Notes: generated by a model from the letters alone, not told the origin. 64,000 bases of DNA from CAYOSF01 sp964406605 (GCA_964406605.1 CAYOSF010000005.1:233506-297505), one strand, 5' to 3'. Shown: positions 33,582 through 42,963, counted from the first letter of the stretch. Numbers and translations: made by a program.

Positions 33582-34685
33582 CTATTCCGGGATCAGCTCC
33601 GCCGCGTTGAGGTCGGCAACGGCCGCGGCGGCGCGGTGCAGGTCGTTCGTGACGAGGGCCAGGCCGCGTTCGTTCGCCAGATCGATGCCGCCCAGATCGA
33701 TCACCGCGTAGAGCCAGCAGAAGAGGGTCGACAGCCTGTAGTCTCGCAGGCAGTCGTCGAAATCGTAGTCCCGCACTCCGTTTGCGGTGAGGATACGGTG
33801 GTAGTCGTGCAGGAGGCTCATCTCCTTGGGTCTGCGCTCCTCGGGCGTGAGGGTGAAGGTTACGAAGTACGCGATGTCGAAGGTGCCGCGCCCGCGTTGG
33901 CAAAGCTGCCAGTCAATGACGGCCAGCGGATCGCCTCCCTCCGGGCTGGCGAAGAAGAGGTTGTCGAGCCGGTAGTCGGCGTGCAGGATGGTTCGCGGCG
34001 GCGCCGCGAGCCCGTCCATGAGTGTGGCGACCTTCCCGCCGAACCTCTCGCCCGTCTCAAGCATGGAAGGCGGTACCTGATCGCCGAACCGCTGTACGAA
34101 CGGTACCCACGCCATCTGATAGCCGGCCTGCGTCATCTGCGCCCTCATCGGGTCGTTTGTGTCCGGCAGCCAGTCTAGCTGCCCCAGCCGCGGGCTCTCC
34201 CACCACGCGGCGTGGAACTTCGCCAACTGCTGAACAGCAAGCTCCGCCTGCTCGGGGGAGCAGCCGGCGAGTTGATCGCCTACGCGGGCGGGGGCGAGGT
34301 CCTCGAGGAGCAGCACGAATTCCTGAGTCTCAGAGTCCACGGCGCTGTAGTAGCAGCGCGGCGTTCGCAACTCGACCTCTTCGGCGACCTCCTGGTAGAA
34401 GCGCGCCTCGACCTCGTAGAAGCGGAACATGTTCGCCAGGCTGCGGTTCTCCGGGGAGGCGCTCGGAAACTTGGCGATGAGCGACCGCGGCGCGTTCGCC
34501 GTGGGCGGCTCGTACCCGAGACGGATCTGGGCAAGCCGTCCCATGAAGCCCGTCCCTTCTCCGATGATCTCGCTCTCGAACGACTCCACGCTGGCGTCTC
34601 CGATGACGCCCGTCTCGCGTAGAGCGCCCGTGAGCCACTCGGGGTTCAGATCCTCAAGGCCGCCGGGTATCTCTCGATCTGTCAT
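33582..34685 (-). CDS. Aminoglycoside-phosphotransferase-like (ecdysteroid-kinase type) protein
   Basis: 367 residues from ATG 34685; the frame runs 31 codons further up without a ribosome site. Kinase-like fold: L-H-A-D-Y-R-L-D-N-L-F-F (catalytic Asp and Asn, about residue 240) and A-V-I-D-W-Q-L (metal Asp). The E-x-x-x-E-G-T-G-F glycine loop is near residue 38. Such proteins phosphorylate small alcohols or act next to acyl-CoA enzymes. The ccr gene is upstream on the same strand, 108 bp from the start. Confidence 0.82.
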   Translation of the reverse strand: MTDREIPGGLEDLNPEWLTGALRETGVIGDASVESFESEIIGEGTGFMGRLAQIRLGYEPPTANAPRSLIAKFPSASPENRSLANMFRFYEVEARFYQEVAEEVELRTPRCYYSAVDSETQEFVLLLEDLAPARVGDQLAGCSPEQAELAVQQLAKFHAAWWESPRLGQLDWLPDTNDPMRAQMTQAGYQMAWVPFVQRFGDQVPPSMLETGERFGGKVATLMDGLAAPPRTILHADYRLDNLFFASPEGGDPLAVIDWQLCQRGRGTFDIAYFVTFTLTPEERRPKEMSLLHDYHRILTANGVRDYDFDDCLRDYRLSTLFCWLYAVIDLGGIDLANERGLALVTNDLHRAAAAVADLNAAELIPE

Positions 34686-34793
34686 GACGTGTTGTTGGCC
34701 GCCTGCGGTGGTGTGAAGGACGGTGGCTCCCTCAAGCCCTACCGACCTGTAGGAGGAGCGGCATGAGGGATCCGGCACCGGGCGGGGCGTCGC

Positions 34794-36047
34794 TCAGGCG
34801 GGCAGGTCGGTCATCCCTTCTCGCGTTGCGTTCACCAGGACCACCATGTTGCCATTGGGCTGCTTCCCCTCGTACATGAGCTGGTGGGTGAGCCCCACCT
34901 CGTCGAATTGATAGACGCCGGAGAGGGCGGGCTGGATCTTCTTCTCCATCATGAGCTGATTGAGGGCAGCGGCCTGCTCGTCGTTGGAGAGATGGGAGCC
35001 CTGCAGCCGCTTCTGGCGCATCCAGTGGTATCGCAGGTCGACGACGGCGTTGTAGCCGGTCGTGCCGGCGCAGATGACCACCATGCCGCCATTGTCGCAC
35101 ACGAAGATCGAGGTGGGGATCGTGTCCTCGCCGGGGTGCTCGAACACGATCCGCGGGTTCTTGCGCTCGCCGAGTACGTCCCAGAGCGCCTTCCCGAAGG
35201 CCCGGGCGCCCTGGACCCAGCGGCCGTACGCCTCCTCGTCGGTCCAGTGCGGGGGCATGCCCCAGTGATCGAACTGCGTGCGGTCGATGTAGCCGACGGC
35301 ACCCAGGCTCTTGGCGTACTCTCCCTTCTCTTCGCTGGAGGTGACCGCGACAGGCACGCCGCCGAGGGCCTTGGTGACCAGGACGCCCAACGATCCGAGG
35401 CCGCCGCTCGCCCCCCAGACCAGCACCACGTCGCCGGGGTGCACGTTGTTCGGCGTCCAGTTGGTGAGCATGCGGTAGGCCGTTGATCCCACCAGCATGT
35501 ATGCGGCGGCCTCCTCCCACGTGAGGTGAGGGGGCTTGGGGAGACACTGATGGGCCTGGGGTTTCGCAAACTGCGCGAAGCTGCCCCAGCTCGTCTCGTA
35601 GCCCCAGATCCTGGCGCTCGGAGCGATGATCGGGTCGCCGCCCGCCTTGATCCACGGGTCGTTCGCGTCCCACCAGCCGCTGTGGACGACGACGCGGTCG
35701 CCGACCTTTACGTTCGTGACGTCACTGCCGACGGCGTAGACGATGCCGGAGGCGTCGCTGCCTCCAACATGGATGCCGGAGTCGTCCCCGATCTGGGCAT
35801 GAACGCGGATGACATCGATCGGGATACCCAGGGCGGCCCAGACGTTGTTGTAGTTGATGCCCGCGGCCATGACGTAGACCAGCACTTCGTGGGGCTCGAG
35901 GTCGGGTACCTGCACGACCTCTCGCGCGAACGCCTGGCTAGGCTCACCGAAGCGCTCCCGCCGGATCACCTGCGCGTACATCGAGGAAGGCACCTCCCCG
36001 ATGGGCGGGATCTCGCCGAGCTCGTAGAGTTCCTTCGTCGCGGCCAT
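34794..36047 (-). CDS. ccr: Crotonyl-CoA carboxylase/reductase
   Basis: 417 residues from ATG 36047, with TAGGAGGA 6 nt upstream; the frame extends far upstream but only as antisense of the next genes. It converts crotonyl-CoA, CO2 and NADPH to ethylmalonyl-CoA. MDR fold: G-I-N-Y-N-N-V-W-A-A (about 67), H-V-G-G-S-D-A-S-G, V-W-G-A-S-G-G-L-G-S (NADPH loop, about 205), and the family ends Y-E-G-K-Q-P-N-G-N-M-V-V-L-V. It may serve the ethylmalonyl-CoA pathway or supply extender units; no mutase or epimerase is in the window. Confidence 0.92.
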   Translation of the reverse strand: MAATKELYELGEIPPIGEVPSSMYAQVIRRERFGEPSQAFAREVVQVPDLEPHEVLVYVMAAGINYNNVWAALGIPIDVIRVHAQIGDDSGIHVGGSDASGIVYAVGSDVTNVKVGDRVVVHSGWWDANDPWIKAGGDPIIAPSARIWGYETSWGSFAQFAKPQAHQCLPKPPHLTWEEAAAYMLVGSTAYRMLTNWTPNNVHPGDVVLVWGASGGLGSLGVLVTKALGGVPVAVTSSEEKGEYAKSLGAVGYIDRTQFDHWGMPPHWTDEEAYGRWVQGARAFGKALWDVLGERKNPRIVFEHPGEDTIPTSIFVCDNGGMVVICAGTTGYNAVVDLRYHWMRQKRLQGSHLSNDEQAAALNQLMMEKKIQPALSGVYQFDEVGLTHQLMYEGKQPNGNMVVLVNATREGMTDLPA

Positions 36048-36206
36048 GCTCTTCCTCCTAGCACCACTCCCGTTCGCAGCAACGAGGGGATGATACCGAA
36101 GCCTGGATGGGGCGTCCAGCTTGGGCGGAAACGTGGACAGGGGCGCCCTTCCTGCCGAACATGACATAGGAGGGAACACGAGACAACCTCCGGGAATAAG
36201 AGGCCG

Positions 36207-36887
36207 ATGAACGACGAGCCGCGGGCAGTCGAGCCGTCCGGTGCGCCCGATATCTCCGACTGGCGGCAAGCGCTGGATGACGTGGAACGCAGCCTGCGCG
36301 ATGCCGGGCGGGCCATCGCGCTGCTTCGACGCAGCCTGGAGGCGGCCGAACCTCAACAGGGCTACAGCGGAGGCGCGCCACGACAGCCGGAAGCGCCCGC
36401 GGCTGCTCCAGGGCCGAGCGTGCCGGAGGGTCCAGCGCAGCCTGCGGAAGCGACCGCCTCGCCGCCCGGTCCGGAAGCGCCGGACGAGAAGGGTACGAGA
36501 CACTCGCCGTTCGAGCGCCTCTGGGACCGCATCGAGGCGGAGAGGCTGGACCAGCAGGGCGAGGACGCGGGGGAGGGTTCGTCCGAGCTTCGCGGGCTTG
36601 ATCTGCTCCCGCAGCAGTACCTGGTGACGGTCGAGGATCGAGAGAGTGCAGTAGCGCTCGCGCCCTTGCACCGGGCGCTCTCCGCTGTGGCGGACATGGA
36701 TGATGTCTCTTTGCTCAGCTTCGCCAATGGGGTGCCGGTCATCTCCATCAGGGTCCAAGGCAAACTGGATCTCGAGCGGCTGAGGGAGGCCGTCTCCGTC
36801 GCTATGGACCGCGACTGTGAGATGATCCCACAGGACAACGGCAGGCTTCACCTGCGGCTGAGGTCGTTTGAAGGCGGGGAAGGCTAG
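36207..36887 (+). CDS. Hypothetical protein with Pro/Ala linker and C-terminal alpha/beta domain
   Basis: 226 residues from ATG 36207. Helical start (about 10-45), low-complexity Pro/Ala/Glu linker (about 50-100), then a folded region of about 90 residues with the strands Y-L-V-T-V-E-D and V-S-L-L-S-F-A-N-G-V-P-V-I-S-I. No known motif or signal peptide. The next gene (degenerate GGDEF) starts 2 nt behind its stop, so the two are co-translated and probably work together. Confidence 0.75.
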   Translation: MNDEPRAVEPSGAPDISDWRQALDDVERSLRDAGRAIALLRRSLEAAEPQQGYSGGAPRQPEAPAAAPGPSVPEGPAQPAEATASPPGPEAPDEKGTRHSPFERLWDRIEAERLDQQGEDAGEGSSELRGLDLLPQQYLVTVEDRESAVALAPLHRALSAVADMDDVSLLSFANGVPVISIRVQGKLDLERLREAVSVAMDRDCEMIPQDNGRLHLRLRSFEGGEG

Positions 36888-36889
36888 TC

Positions 36890-38101
36890 GTGGACATCGG
36901 ACCCTGGCGCAAGAAGGAAGAAGAACAAATCGACGAGCCCATGGGAGAGGAGCCCATGGAAGAGGAGCCCACGCGGGCAGAACCGGATCCGGCGCCTGAA
37001 AAGCCACGGCGCGGTGAGACGGAGCGGGAGCGACAGCTCCACGGGTTGGCCGTCCTCTCTCTCTTCCTGCACAGCACCGCGACCATAGAGGAGATGATCG
37101 GCATGCTGTTGGAGCAGGCGCCAACGGTGACGGGCGCGGTGCTAGTCTACCCCCTCCTCTTGGAACGCAAACGACAGACGCTGCGCGCTTCTGTCCTCGA
37201 GGGCTCGACGGACTCCAAGCTGGAGGCGGCGATGGATGCCTTCCAGGAGGACCTGACCGCGCTGGAGTTCTCGCTCGCCAAGAACCAGCAGCTCCATCGC
37301 GTCATGGAGGACGGCGAGGTGGCCCTGAGAGAGAGTTTCGACATCCTGTTCGACGGCGTGCTCCCGGAGGAGCAGTGGAAGCCCGCAGAGACGGCGCTGC
37401 GGCTGCGGAAGCTGGCCCTCGTGCCCATGGTGGTAGAGAACGAGCAGTTGGGCCTGGTGGTCTTCGCGTTCGACCGTGACGAGATAGACGTGGAGGCGCT
37501 GGAGCTGTTGGTCGGCCACCTGACGCTCGCCCTGCGCGATCTCCTGGTGCGCGATGAGGCGGTGCGCTTCAGCGACGTCGATCCCCTCACCTGGGTGCAT
37601 AACCGGCGCTACCTAATGCACGCGCTCGACAGCGAGATGGTGCGCGCCGGCCGCTATGGGCGGGGCCTCTCGCTCGTCACGCTGGACATCGATGGCTTCG
37701 GGCAGTTCAATGAGTCCTACGGCCAGTCGATGGGGGACCGGCTGCTGCGAACCGTGGCCACCACCCTGGCCGAGGCGGTGTCGTCGCCGGAGCTGGTGGC
37801 CCGGCTCAAAGACGACGATTTCGCCGTGCTGCTGCCGGAGACGAACCGGGCGACGGCGGTCACCACCACCACGAGACTGCTCGCGAGCCTGGCGCGGGTC
37901 TCCGTGTTCGATGCTGCCGATCAGGAGGCCGCGCCCGTCACCGTCAGTGTCGCCATCGTTTGCTTTCCCGAGGATGCGGGGACGCCACAGGCCCTGCTGG
38001 AGCGTGCGCTGAGCGATCTGGAGGCGGCGAAGCAGGACCGGGCGGACGCCAAGCCGGAGGAACGCCGTCGGGTCGACCCGATGGCCCGCGCCGCGGGATA
38101 G
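36890..38101 (+). CDS. GAF-like plus degenerate GGDEF protein
   Basis: 403 residues from GTG 36890, with GGGAAGG upstream. Acidic N-terminus (1-45), a GAF-like sensor (about 55-215), then a GGDEF fold (about 225-395) with D-P-L-T-W-V-H-N-R-R-Y-L at the start. The catalytic signature is K-D-D-D-F in place of G-G-D-E-F, so it is probably inactive as cyclase and may bind c-di-GMP or GTP as effector. Read together with the full-length enzyme at 30366. Confidence 0.85.
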   Translation: MDIGPWRKKEEEQIDEPMGEEPMEEEPTRAEPDPAPEKPRRGETERERQLHGLAVLSLFLHSTATIEEMIGMLLEQAPTVTGAVLVYPLLLERKRQTLRASVLEGSTDSKLEAAMDAFQEDLTALEFSLAKNQQLHRVMEDGEVALRESFDILFDGVLPEEQWKPAETALRLRKLALVPMVVENEQLGLVVFAFDRDEIDVEALELLVGHLTLALRDLLVRDEAVRFSDVDPLTWVHNRRYLMHALDSEMVRAGRYGRGLSLVTLDIDGFGQFNESYGQSMGDRLLRTVATTLAEAVSSPELVARLKDDDFAVLLPETNRATAVTTTTRLLASLARVSVFDAADQEAAPVTVSVAIVCFPEDAGTPQALLERALSDLEAAKQDRADAKPEERRRVDPMARAAG

Positions 38102-38531
38102 TACCAGAGCAAAGCCGGCAGCGCGCCCGAAATCAGAGCATCCCCCAAGTACGACGCGAGTCGGTCGATCCGCTTGTGAGGCCGGTGTAACCCGACCGGG
38201 CGCGAGGCGCGGAGTGTGCGGCTCGAAAAAGAGAATTGAGGGAATACTCAATATTGCCCATGCGCGGCCCGGCGACACGCGCTATGCTTGCGGCGACTGG
38301 GGCGCTGTTCCTCTCCGTCAGGCGTTGTTCCCGCCCAACACTTGGCGTCTCTCAGGGCTTGGCTTCCATGCCAGGGTCTGAGGGGGAGGACTCATGGCCG
38401 TACATGTTCGCGTTGCTCTAGCGGCTAATTTCCCCGTTGGCATCGGTCGAGGCTACGCATATGGCGCGGCCGGCGGGTCGGGGTTGCGTGCTTTTCGCGC
38501 GCAATGACGGATCGTTCGGAGGAGGTTCCGG
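38102..38531. other. 430-bp intergenic region with small inverted repeat
   Basis: No supported gene. Holds an AT-richer island with the 6-bp inverted repeat ATTGAG-N6-CTCAAT (38235-38240, 38247-38252), of operator shape, and GCTATGCTTG at 38280 which might be a -10 element. GGAGG at 38519 is the ribosome site of the next gene. Nothing else stands out. Confidence 0.4.
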
Positions 38532-39950
38532 ATGCGGACGACAAAGCTACATCACTTGCGGATCGCGGGCGGGGTTTTGCTCCTGGTGCTTGCGCTGTCT
38601 ATCGCAGGGCTCGGCCTCGGCTGGGACCACGGCAGCAGCAACGTGGCCGAGGCGCAGGATCCGGTCGACTTCAGCATATCGATCCCTGACGCTATCCAGT
38701 GTGTGGGCGACAAGTGTGACATCCAAGTGAACGCCTCTTTCGAGATCCTGGTGTCTCTGGACGACATCTCCGGTGCGCCCAACGGTGCGTACGACGCCGT
38801 GGCCGCCACCATCGCCTATTCCGACGGGCTGACGTCGAACGGCAGGATGGACGCCCAAGCAGACTGGCCGGACTGCGTGTTCGAGGCGACCGCCCATAAC
38901 GATACGACGCCGGGCGGCAAGTACGAGAACGTAGGCTGCTCGATCGGCATCGGCGCTCCGTCCTCGACCTACACTGGCACCGTCGCCAGGGGTAGCTGGA
39001 GTTGTGGAACCGAGGACGGCAGCATCGCTTTGGTCAGCGGTACGGGCGCGGACACGCTCATCATCGACGACAAGGGTACCACCCTTCAGGAGAGCGCTTC
39101 GGAGGTGATCAACGTCAACTGTGTCGGGCTTCCGCCACCGCCAACGCACGTGCCCGCGACGCCGCCGGACTCCCCGCGCACGGTGAAGGTCCCGGCGCTG
39201 CAGAACGAGTTCCTGGAGCGACAGGGCGTCAAGATCCCGCCGCAGACCTGCCTGGGTGGCAGTGACGCCGCGGTGATCGAGGAGCAGATCGCGTTCTTCC
39301 CGGACCTGGTGGACCCGAAGGACCCGGAGGCTCTTCAGGAGTTGGGCGCCTTTGAGTTCGAGGTCCACTTCGACGCCGACAAGGTCTGCGTTGTGATTGT
39401 TCCGGCCGACCTGTCGCCCGACCAGGTCTGCATCGTTGAGGACGCCACCAACTCGGCGCTCGAGGGCGTGGCCCGCGTCGGCTGCGTGACCGTGGGCAAG
39501 GCCAACCCGATGGCGACCGAGACGGACTACCCGGTGGTTCTGGCCACGCTCCTAGTTCGCCCGCAGCCTGACGTTTACTCGCAGGCGAAGCCGAACCAGG
39601 ACAACGGTGTCGTGGTGCAGCTCAACGACGTTGGTTGTGAGCTCTCAGACCTGCAGGGTCACCCGGTACCGGTGTTCTCGTGTGAGGACGCGGACGTGAC
39701 GTTCCGCTACCTGGAGGGTGACGTGACGGCGGACTGCTCAGTGGATGCTCTGGACACGCAGTCCATCGCGTTCCGCTGGGGCGCGGAGAAGGGCAGTCTG
39801 ATCTACTCCGACTTCATGAACCTGGAGCCTTCGGGCACGCAGGCCGACAATGACATTGACATTAAGGACCTGCAGTTCGTGTTCGGCCGGTTCGGCAGCT
39901 CCTGCCGGGTCCCGCACCCGGAGCAGCCGCCCGTGAACCCAAAGGGGTAG
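38532..39950 (+). CDS. Secreted protein with cohesin-like domains and C-terminal dockerin
   Basis: 472 residues; ATG 38532 follows GGAGG at 8 nt. Signal peptide about 1-41 (ends A-E-A). Two beta domains: about 45-195, and about 215-395 with L-G-A-F-E-F-E-V-H-F-D-A-D-K-V, resembling the cohesin-type ligand domain. The end (about 397-460) is a dockerin-like pair: G-D-V-T-A-D-C-S-V-D-A-L-D and a second D-I-D-I-K-D-L-Q-F-V. Exported, possibly self-associating or linking other dockerin proteins. A strong terminator follows. Confidence 0.8.
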   Translation: MRTTKLHHLRIAGGVLLLVLALSIAGLGLGWDHGSSNVAEAQDPVDFSISIPDAIQCVGDKCDIQVNASFEILVSLDDISGAPNGAYDAVAATIAYSDGLTSNGRMDAQADWPDCVFEATAHNDTTPGGKYENVGCSIGIGAPSSTYTGTVARGSWSCGTEDGSIALVSGTGADTLIIDDKGTTLQESASEVINVNCVGLPPPPTHVPATPPDSPRTVKVPALQNEFLERQGVKIPPQTCLGGSDAAVIEEQIAFFPDLVDPKDPEALQELGAFEFEVHFDADKVCVVIVPADLSPDQVCIVEDATNSALEGVARVGCVTVGKANPMATETDYPVVLATLLVRPQPDVYSQAKPNQDNGVVVQLNDVGCELSDLQGHPVPVFSCEDADVTFRYLEGDVTADCSVDALDTQSIAFRWGAEKGSLIYSDFMNLEPSGTQADNDIDIKDLQFVFGRFGSSCRVPHPEQPPVNPKG

Positions 39951-39972
39951 TTCTTACGCAGGATGACGTGGG

Positions 39973-40004
39973 GCAGGGGGCCGGGATTGGCCCCCTGCTC
40001 GTTT
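39973..40004 (+). terminator. Intrinsic terminator
   Basis: Ten-base-pair perfect stem GCAGGGGGCC/GGCCCCCTGC (39973-39982, 39989-39998), 6-nt loop, followed by TCGTTT. Ends the secreted cohesin-dockerin gene. Confidence 0.8.
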
Positions 40005-40059
40005 GTAGTGCGGTTGCGCCCCCGGCGCTTGCCGGGCCGTTCGGCCCGACCTAGCCGGC

Positions 40060-41013
40060 CTAGTACGAACCCGTGCGCTCGAAGATGCGGCGCGGGTTCT
40101 CAACCATCATCTGCTGGATCTGTTCGTCGCTGACGCCGGCGCCGCGCAAGGCGGGTAGCACGTCCCGGCTGATATGCAAGTAGTGCCAGTTCGGCACCGC
40201 GTTCCTGATCGCCTCCCGCGGGTACCAGTCGATGTAACAGGCCGCGTCGTGGCTCAACACCATGCGATCCGCGTGCCCCATCTCGCAGAGCCGGGCGACG
40301 ACCTTCACGCGCTTCTCGGTCGAGAGGTAGATGTCGATGCCGAAACGGTCCATGCCGATGAATGAGCCCCGCTTCAGCAGCTCCTCCAAGTAGCCGATGT
40401 CTTCCGTGTCGCCGCTGTGGCCGATGACCACCCGGCTCAGGTCGACGCCCTCCTCCTCGAAGACACGCTGCTGCTCCAGACCGCGGCGTGTCGGCGCATG
40501 CGTGTGCGTGGAGATGGGCACGCCGGTGCGCCGGTGGGCCCGGGCCGCAGCGCGGAGTACCTTCTCGACTCCCGGCGTCACGCCGGGCTCGTCAGTCGCG
40601 CACTTGAGGACCGCCGCCTTGACGCTCGTTCCCTGGATACCCTCGGTGATATCCCGCACGAACAGGTCGGCCATGGCGTCCACGTCGCGATACTGGAAGT
40701 AGTGGGGCAGCTCGTTGTAGGTGTACAGGCCGGTGGCGACGATAACGTTCAGCGGGACGTCTCCGACGAGCCGGCCCAGGCGCGGGATGTCGCGTCCCAG
40801 GCCGAGCACGGTCAGATCGACGAGCGTCCTCACGCCGGCGTCGGCCAGTTCGCGCAGCTTGTCACGGGCGGCGGCTACTTCCTCCTCCTCGTTCCACACC
40901 GATGGGAAGTTTTCGGGAACGCCCTGGGAGAGCGAAAAGACGTGCTCGTGCATGAGCGTGACGGCAAGCTGTGCGGTCTCCACCGGGCCGCGTAGGGTTT
41001 CGACGTGAGACAT
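40060..41013 (-). CDS. Phosphotriesterase-family metal hydrolase
   Basis: 317 residues. TIM-barrel amidohydrolase with a two-metal site: H-E-H (21-23), the bridging Lys in S-V-K-A-A-V-L-K (about 148), H-T-H-A (about 185), V-I-G-H-S-G-D (about 212) and L-S-H-D-A-A-C (Asp about 264). The family covers lactonases, phosphotriesterases and unknown hydrolases; a lactonase-like role is as likely as phosphotriester cleavage. It has its own promoter at 41071-41099. Confidence 0.88.
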   Translation of the reverse strand: MSHVETLRGPVETAQLAVTLMHEHVFSLSQGVPENFPSVWNEEEEVAAARDKLRELADAGVRTLVDLTVLGLGRDIPRLGRLVGDVPLNVIVATGLYTYNELPHYFQYRDVDAMADLFVRDITEGIQGTSVKAAVLKCATDEPGVTPGVEKVLRAAARAHRRTGVPISTHTHAPTRRGLEQQRVFEEEGVDLSRVVIGHSGDTEDIGYLEELLKRGSFIGMDRFGIDIYLSTEKRVKVVARLCEMGHADRMVLSHDAACYIDWYPREAIRNAVPNWHYLHISRDVLPALRGAGVSDEQIQQMMVENPRRIFERTGSY

Positions 41014-41070
41014 GATGATTCCTCCGGGTGCTCGCGCGTCAGTTGCGACAGACCGGACCAGGCGTTAGCG

Positions 41071-41099
41071 AGTATTCGAGAAGTGGCCTCCGGTGTCAA
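41071..41099 (-). promoter_or_regulatory. sigma70 promoter TTGACA-N17-AATACT
   Basis: Read on the minus strand: perfect -35 (41094-41099), 17-nt spacer, AATACT (41071-41076). The start point would be near 41064, 50 nt before the phosphotriesterase-family gene. Confidence 0.6.
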
Positions 41100-41329
41100 G
41101 AAGGCTGCGCGACGTCTATACTGCACGAATGAGAAAATGAAAGAGCCGAGGCTTTTGTCGAGGTAGGACGGCTGCAGCGCGGCCTCGGCGCGAGTAGAGG
41201 CCCGACCCTGGTGGCAGAGAGGAACCGGACATGCTCCGCTTGCAGTCACTTGACATAGTATTGCTCACTAGACCAGGTGTCAACGGCACCAGTCGAGTCC
41301 GGTGAAGGAGACTAGGGAGGTGTTGCGCA
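41100..41329. other. Rest of the 316-bp divergent intergenic region
   Basis: Includes TTGACATAGTAT at 41250-41261, where a -35-like and a -10-like box touch and so do not form a promoter at usual spacing. AGGGAGG at 41313-41319 is the ribosome site of the next gene. No other signal seen. Confidence 0.35.
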
Positions 41330-42433
41330 ATGGAAACAGGCGTTAGCTACTTCAGCAGCCGCGATCTGCGGCACGTCCGGCAGGACTTGGAGGAAATGCT
41401 CGATTGCGGCTGTACCTACGTGGTGCACTGCTTCACCGAGACGGACCTCCTCTACTATCGAGCCACGATGCAGGAGGTAATGGAGGCGACCCGGGAGGCG
41501 GGACTTGAGGCGTGGCTGGATCCGTGGGGAGTGACCGGCATCTTCAGTGGGGAGAGCCTCTCGCGCTTTCTCGTTGACCACCCTGAGGCGTTGCAGGTCC
41601 GCTCCGATGGCCGGCGGGCGCGCGGCGCCTGCCCGAACAACCCGGAAACGCGCCGATTCCTTCTCGAATGGGTGGAGGCGGCGGCGGAGGTGGGCGGGCA
41701 GGTGGCCTTCTGGGACGAGCCTCACTTTGAGATACCTCTCTGGCGCGGCGATCGGTCGGGCGCGTGGGCCTGCCGCTGCCAGCATTGCCAGGACCGCTTC
41801 CGTGACTATGCCGGCGGACCGATGCCGGAGCGAATGGACGACCAGGTGCGCACCTTCCGCGAACAGTCACTGATCGGACTGCTGACGGAGCTGTCGGCCT
41901 CGGCACGACGGCAGGGGATGCGCAACGCCCTCTGCTTGCTGCCCATGGATCCCGAGGCCGCCGGTCTGGAGGACCTGGCCCGCCGCCTGGATCAGCGCTG
42001 GAGGGAGCGGCTGGGTGCGCCTGACGGCCCCTTCGTGGACGATCAACCGCTGCGCTCAGTCGGCGTGCGCGACTGGGACCGAGCCGCTTCCATCCCGGAT
42101 CTCGACGTCTTCGGGTCCGATCCCTACTGGGAGCTCTTTCGGACGGAGGCGGAGCCCTTCGTGCGCGGCTTCACCCGGCGTACGGCGGAGACCGCGCGTC
42201 GCCATGGCCGGGACGTACAGATCTGGGTGCAGGCGTTCTCGGTGCCGGAGGGGCAGGAGCAGGAGCTGGCGCTCGGTCTTCAGGTCGCCGCGGAGGAAGG
42301 CGCGACCCACCTTGCCGCCTGGAGTTTCCGCGCTACCGAGAGCATGTCCTCCATCCGGCCGGCGCGGCCGGACGTGGTCTGGCGGGTAGTCGCCGACAGT
42401 TTCCGCGCCTTTCGAGCCAGCGACGCAACGTAA
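41330..42433 (+). CDS. Unknown protein, TIM-barrel/glycoside-hydrolase-like
   Basis: 367 residues; ATG 41330 follows AGGGAGGTG. No signal peptide. Segments such as G-C-T-Y-V-V-H-C-F-T-E-T-D, A-W-L-D-P-W-G-V-T-G-I-F-S-G-E, A-F-W-D-E-P-H-F and I-W-V-Q-A-F-S-V suggest alternating strands of a barrel with acidic residues at strand ends, as in glycoside hydrolases. C-R-C-Q-H-C (about 143-148) is a possible metal site. I do not recognise the family. It is divergent from the phosphotriesterase-like gene. Confidence 0.7.
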   Translation: METGVSYFSSRDLRHVRQDLEEMLDCGCTYVVHCFTETDLLYYRATMQEVMEATREAGLEAWLDPWGVTGIFSGESLSRFLVDHPEALQVRSDGRRARGACPNNPETRRFLLEWVEAAAEVGGQVAFWDEPHFEIPLWRGDRSGAWACRCQHCQDRFRDYAGGPMPERMDDQVRTFREQSLIGLLTELSASARRQGMRNALCLLPMDPEAAGLEDLARRLDQRWRERLGAPDGPFVDDQPLRSVGVRDWDRAASIPDLDVFGSDPYWELFRTEAEPFVRGFTRRTAETARRHGRDVQIWVQAFSVPEGQEQELALGLQVAAEEGATHLAAWSFRATESMSSIRPARPDVVWRVVADSFRAFRASDAT

Positions 42434-42504
42434 GCAGCCCGCAGGCCGCCGACCTGGACCTGTCCGTGGGGGAATGGTGGCGTCATACGGCCGCTCTGGA
42501 GCGT

Positions 42505-42963
42505 CTACGTGACAGGCGGTGGCGCCGTCCAATCGTAGCCGATCGTGGCGTCGTCGTGAGGGATCCGGCCCTCCTCGTTGGGGTCGTATGTGCTTGAGGT
42601 CAGGTAGATGAGGTGGGTCGTCGTGCCGATGGCCCGGCAGCCGTGCGCCACGCCGGCCGGTATCTTCAGGAGCTGGGCCTCGTAGTGCTCCCCAAGGAAC
42701 AGCTCGTCGAGCTGGCCGTGCGTGGGCGATGATTGGCGGGTGTCGTAGAGGGCGACCTTCAGGTCGCCCACCGGCACGTACCACCAATCGATCTGGGTGG
42801 GATGGACGTGCCACCCCTTGGCTACCCCTGGATGCATGAGCGAGTGGCTCACCTGGGCCCACCCTTCGCCGACGATCTCCTCGGTGTCACGAACGATCTC
42901 GCGGAAGAAGCCACGCTCGTCGGCGTGTGTGACGAGCGGTTTCAGTTGGACGCCGTCGATCAT
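42505..42963 (-). CDS. dTDP-4-dehydrorhamnose 3,5-epimerase-like cupin
   Basis: 152 residues, a little shorter than RmlC. GGAAGGAG precedes ATG 42963. Family features: R-G-F-F-R-E-I, S-H-S-L-M-H-P-G-V-A-K-G-W-H-V-H (catalytic His region), K-I-P-A-G-V-A-H-G and Y-D-P-N-E-E-G-R-I. It may make a deoxy sugar for the polysaccharide cluster just upstream (43124-47510), separated by 160 bp. Substrate not assigned. Confidence 0.82.
   Translation of the reverse strand: MIDGVQLKPLVTHADERGFFREIVRDTEEIVGEGWAQVSHSLMHPGVAKGWHVHPTQIDWWYVPVGDLKVALYDTRQSSPTHGQLDELFLGEHYEAQLLKIPAGVAHGCRAIGTTTHLIYLTSSTYDPNEEGRIPHDDATIGYDWTAPPPVT

Noticed and set aside
36048..37124. Upstream extension of the ccr frame
   Set aside because: Antisense to the genes at 36207 and 36890; the ribosome site at ATG 36047 gives the normal Ccr length.
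41250..41261. TTGACATAGTAT as promoter of the gene at 41330
   Set aside because: The -35 and -10 words are adjacent, not about 17 nt apart.
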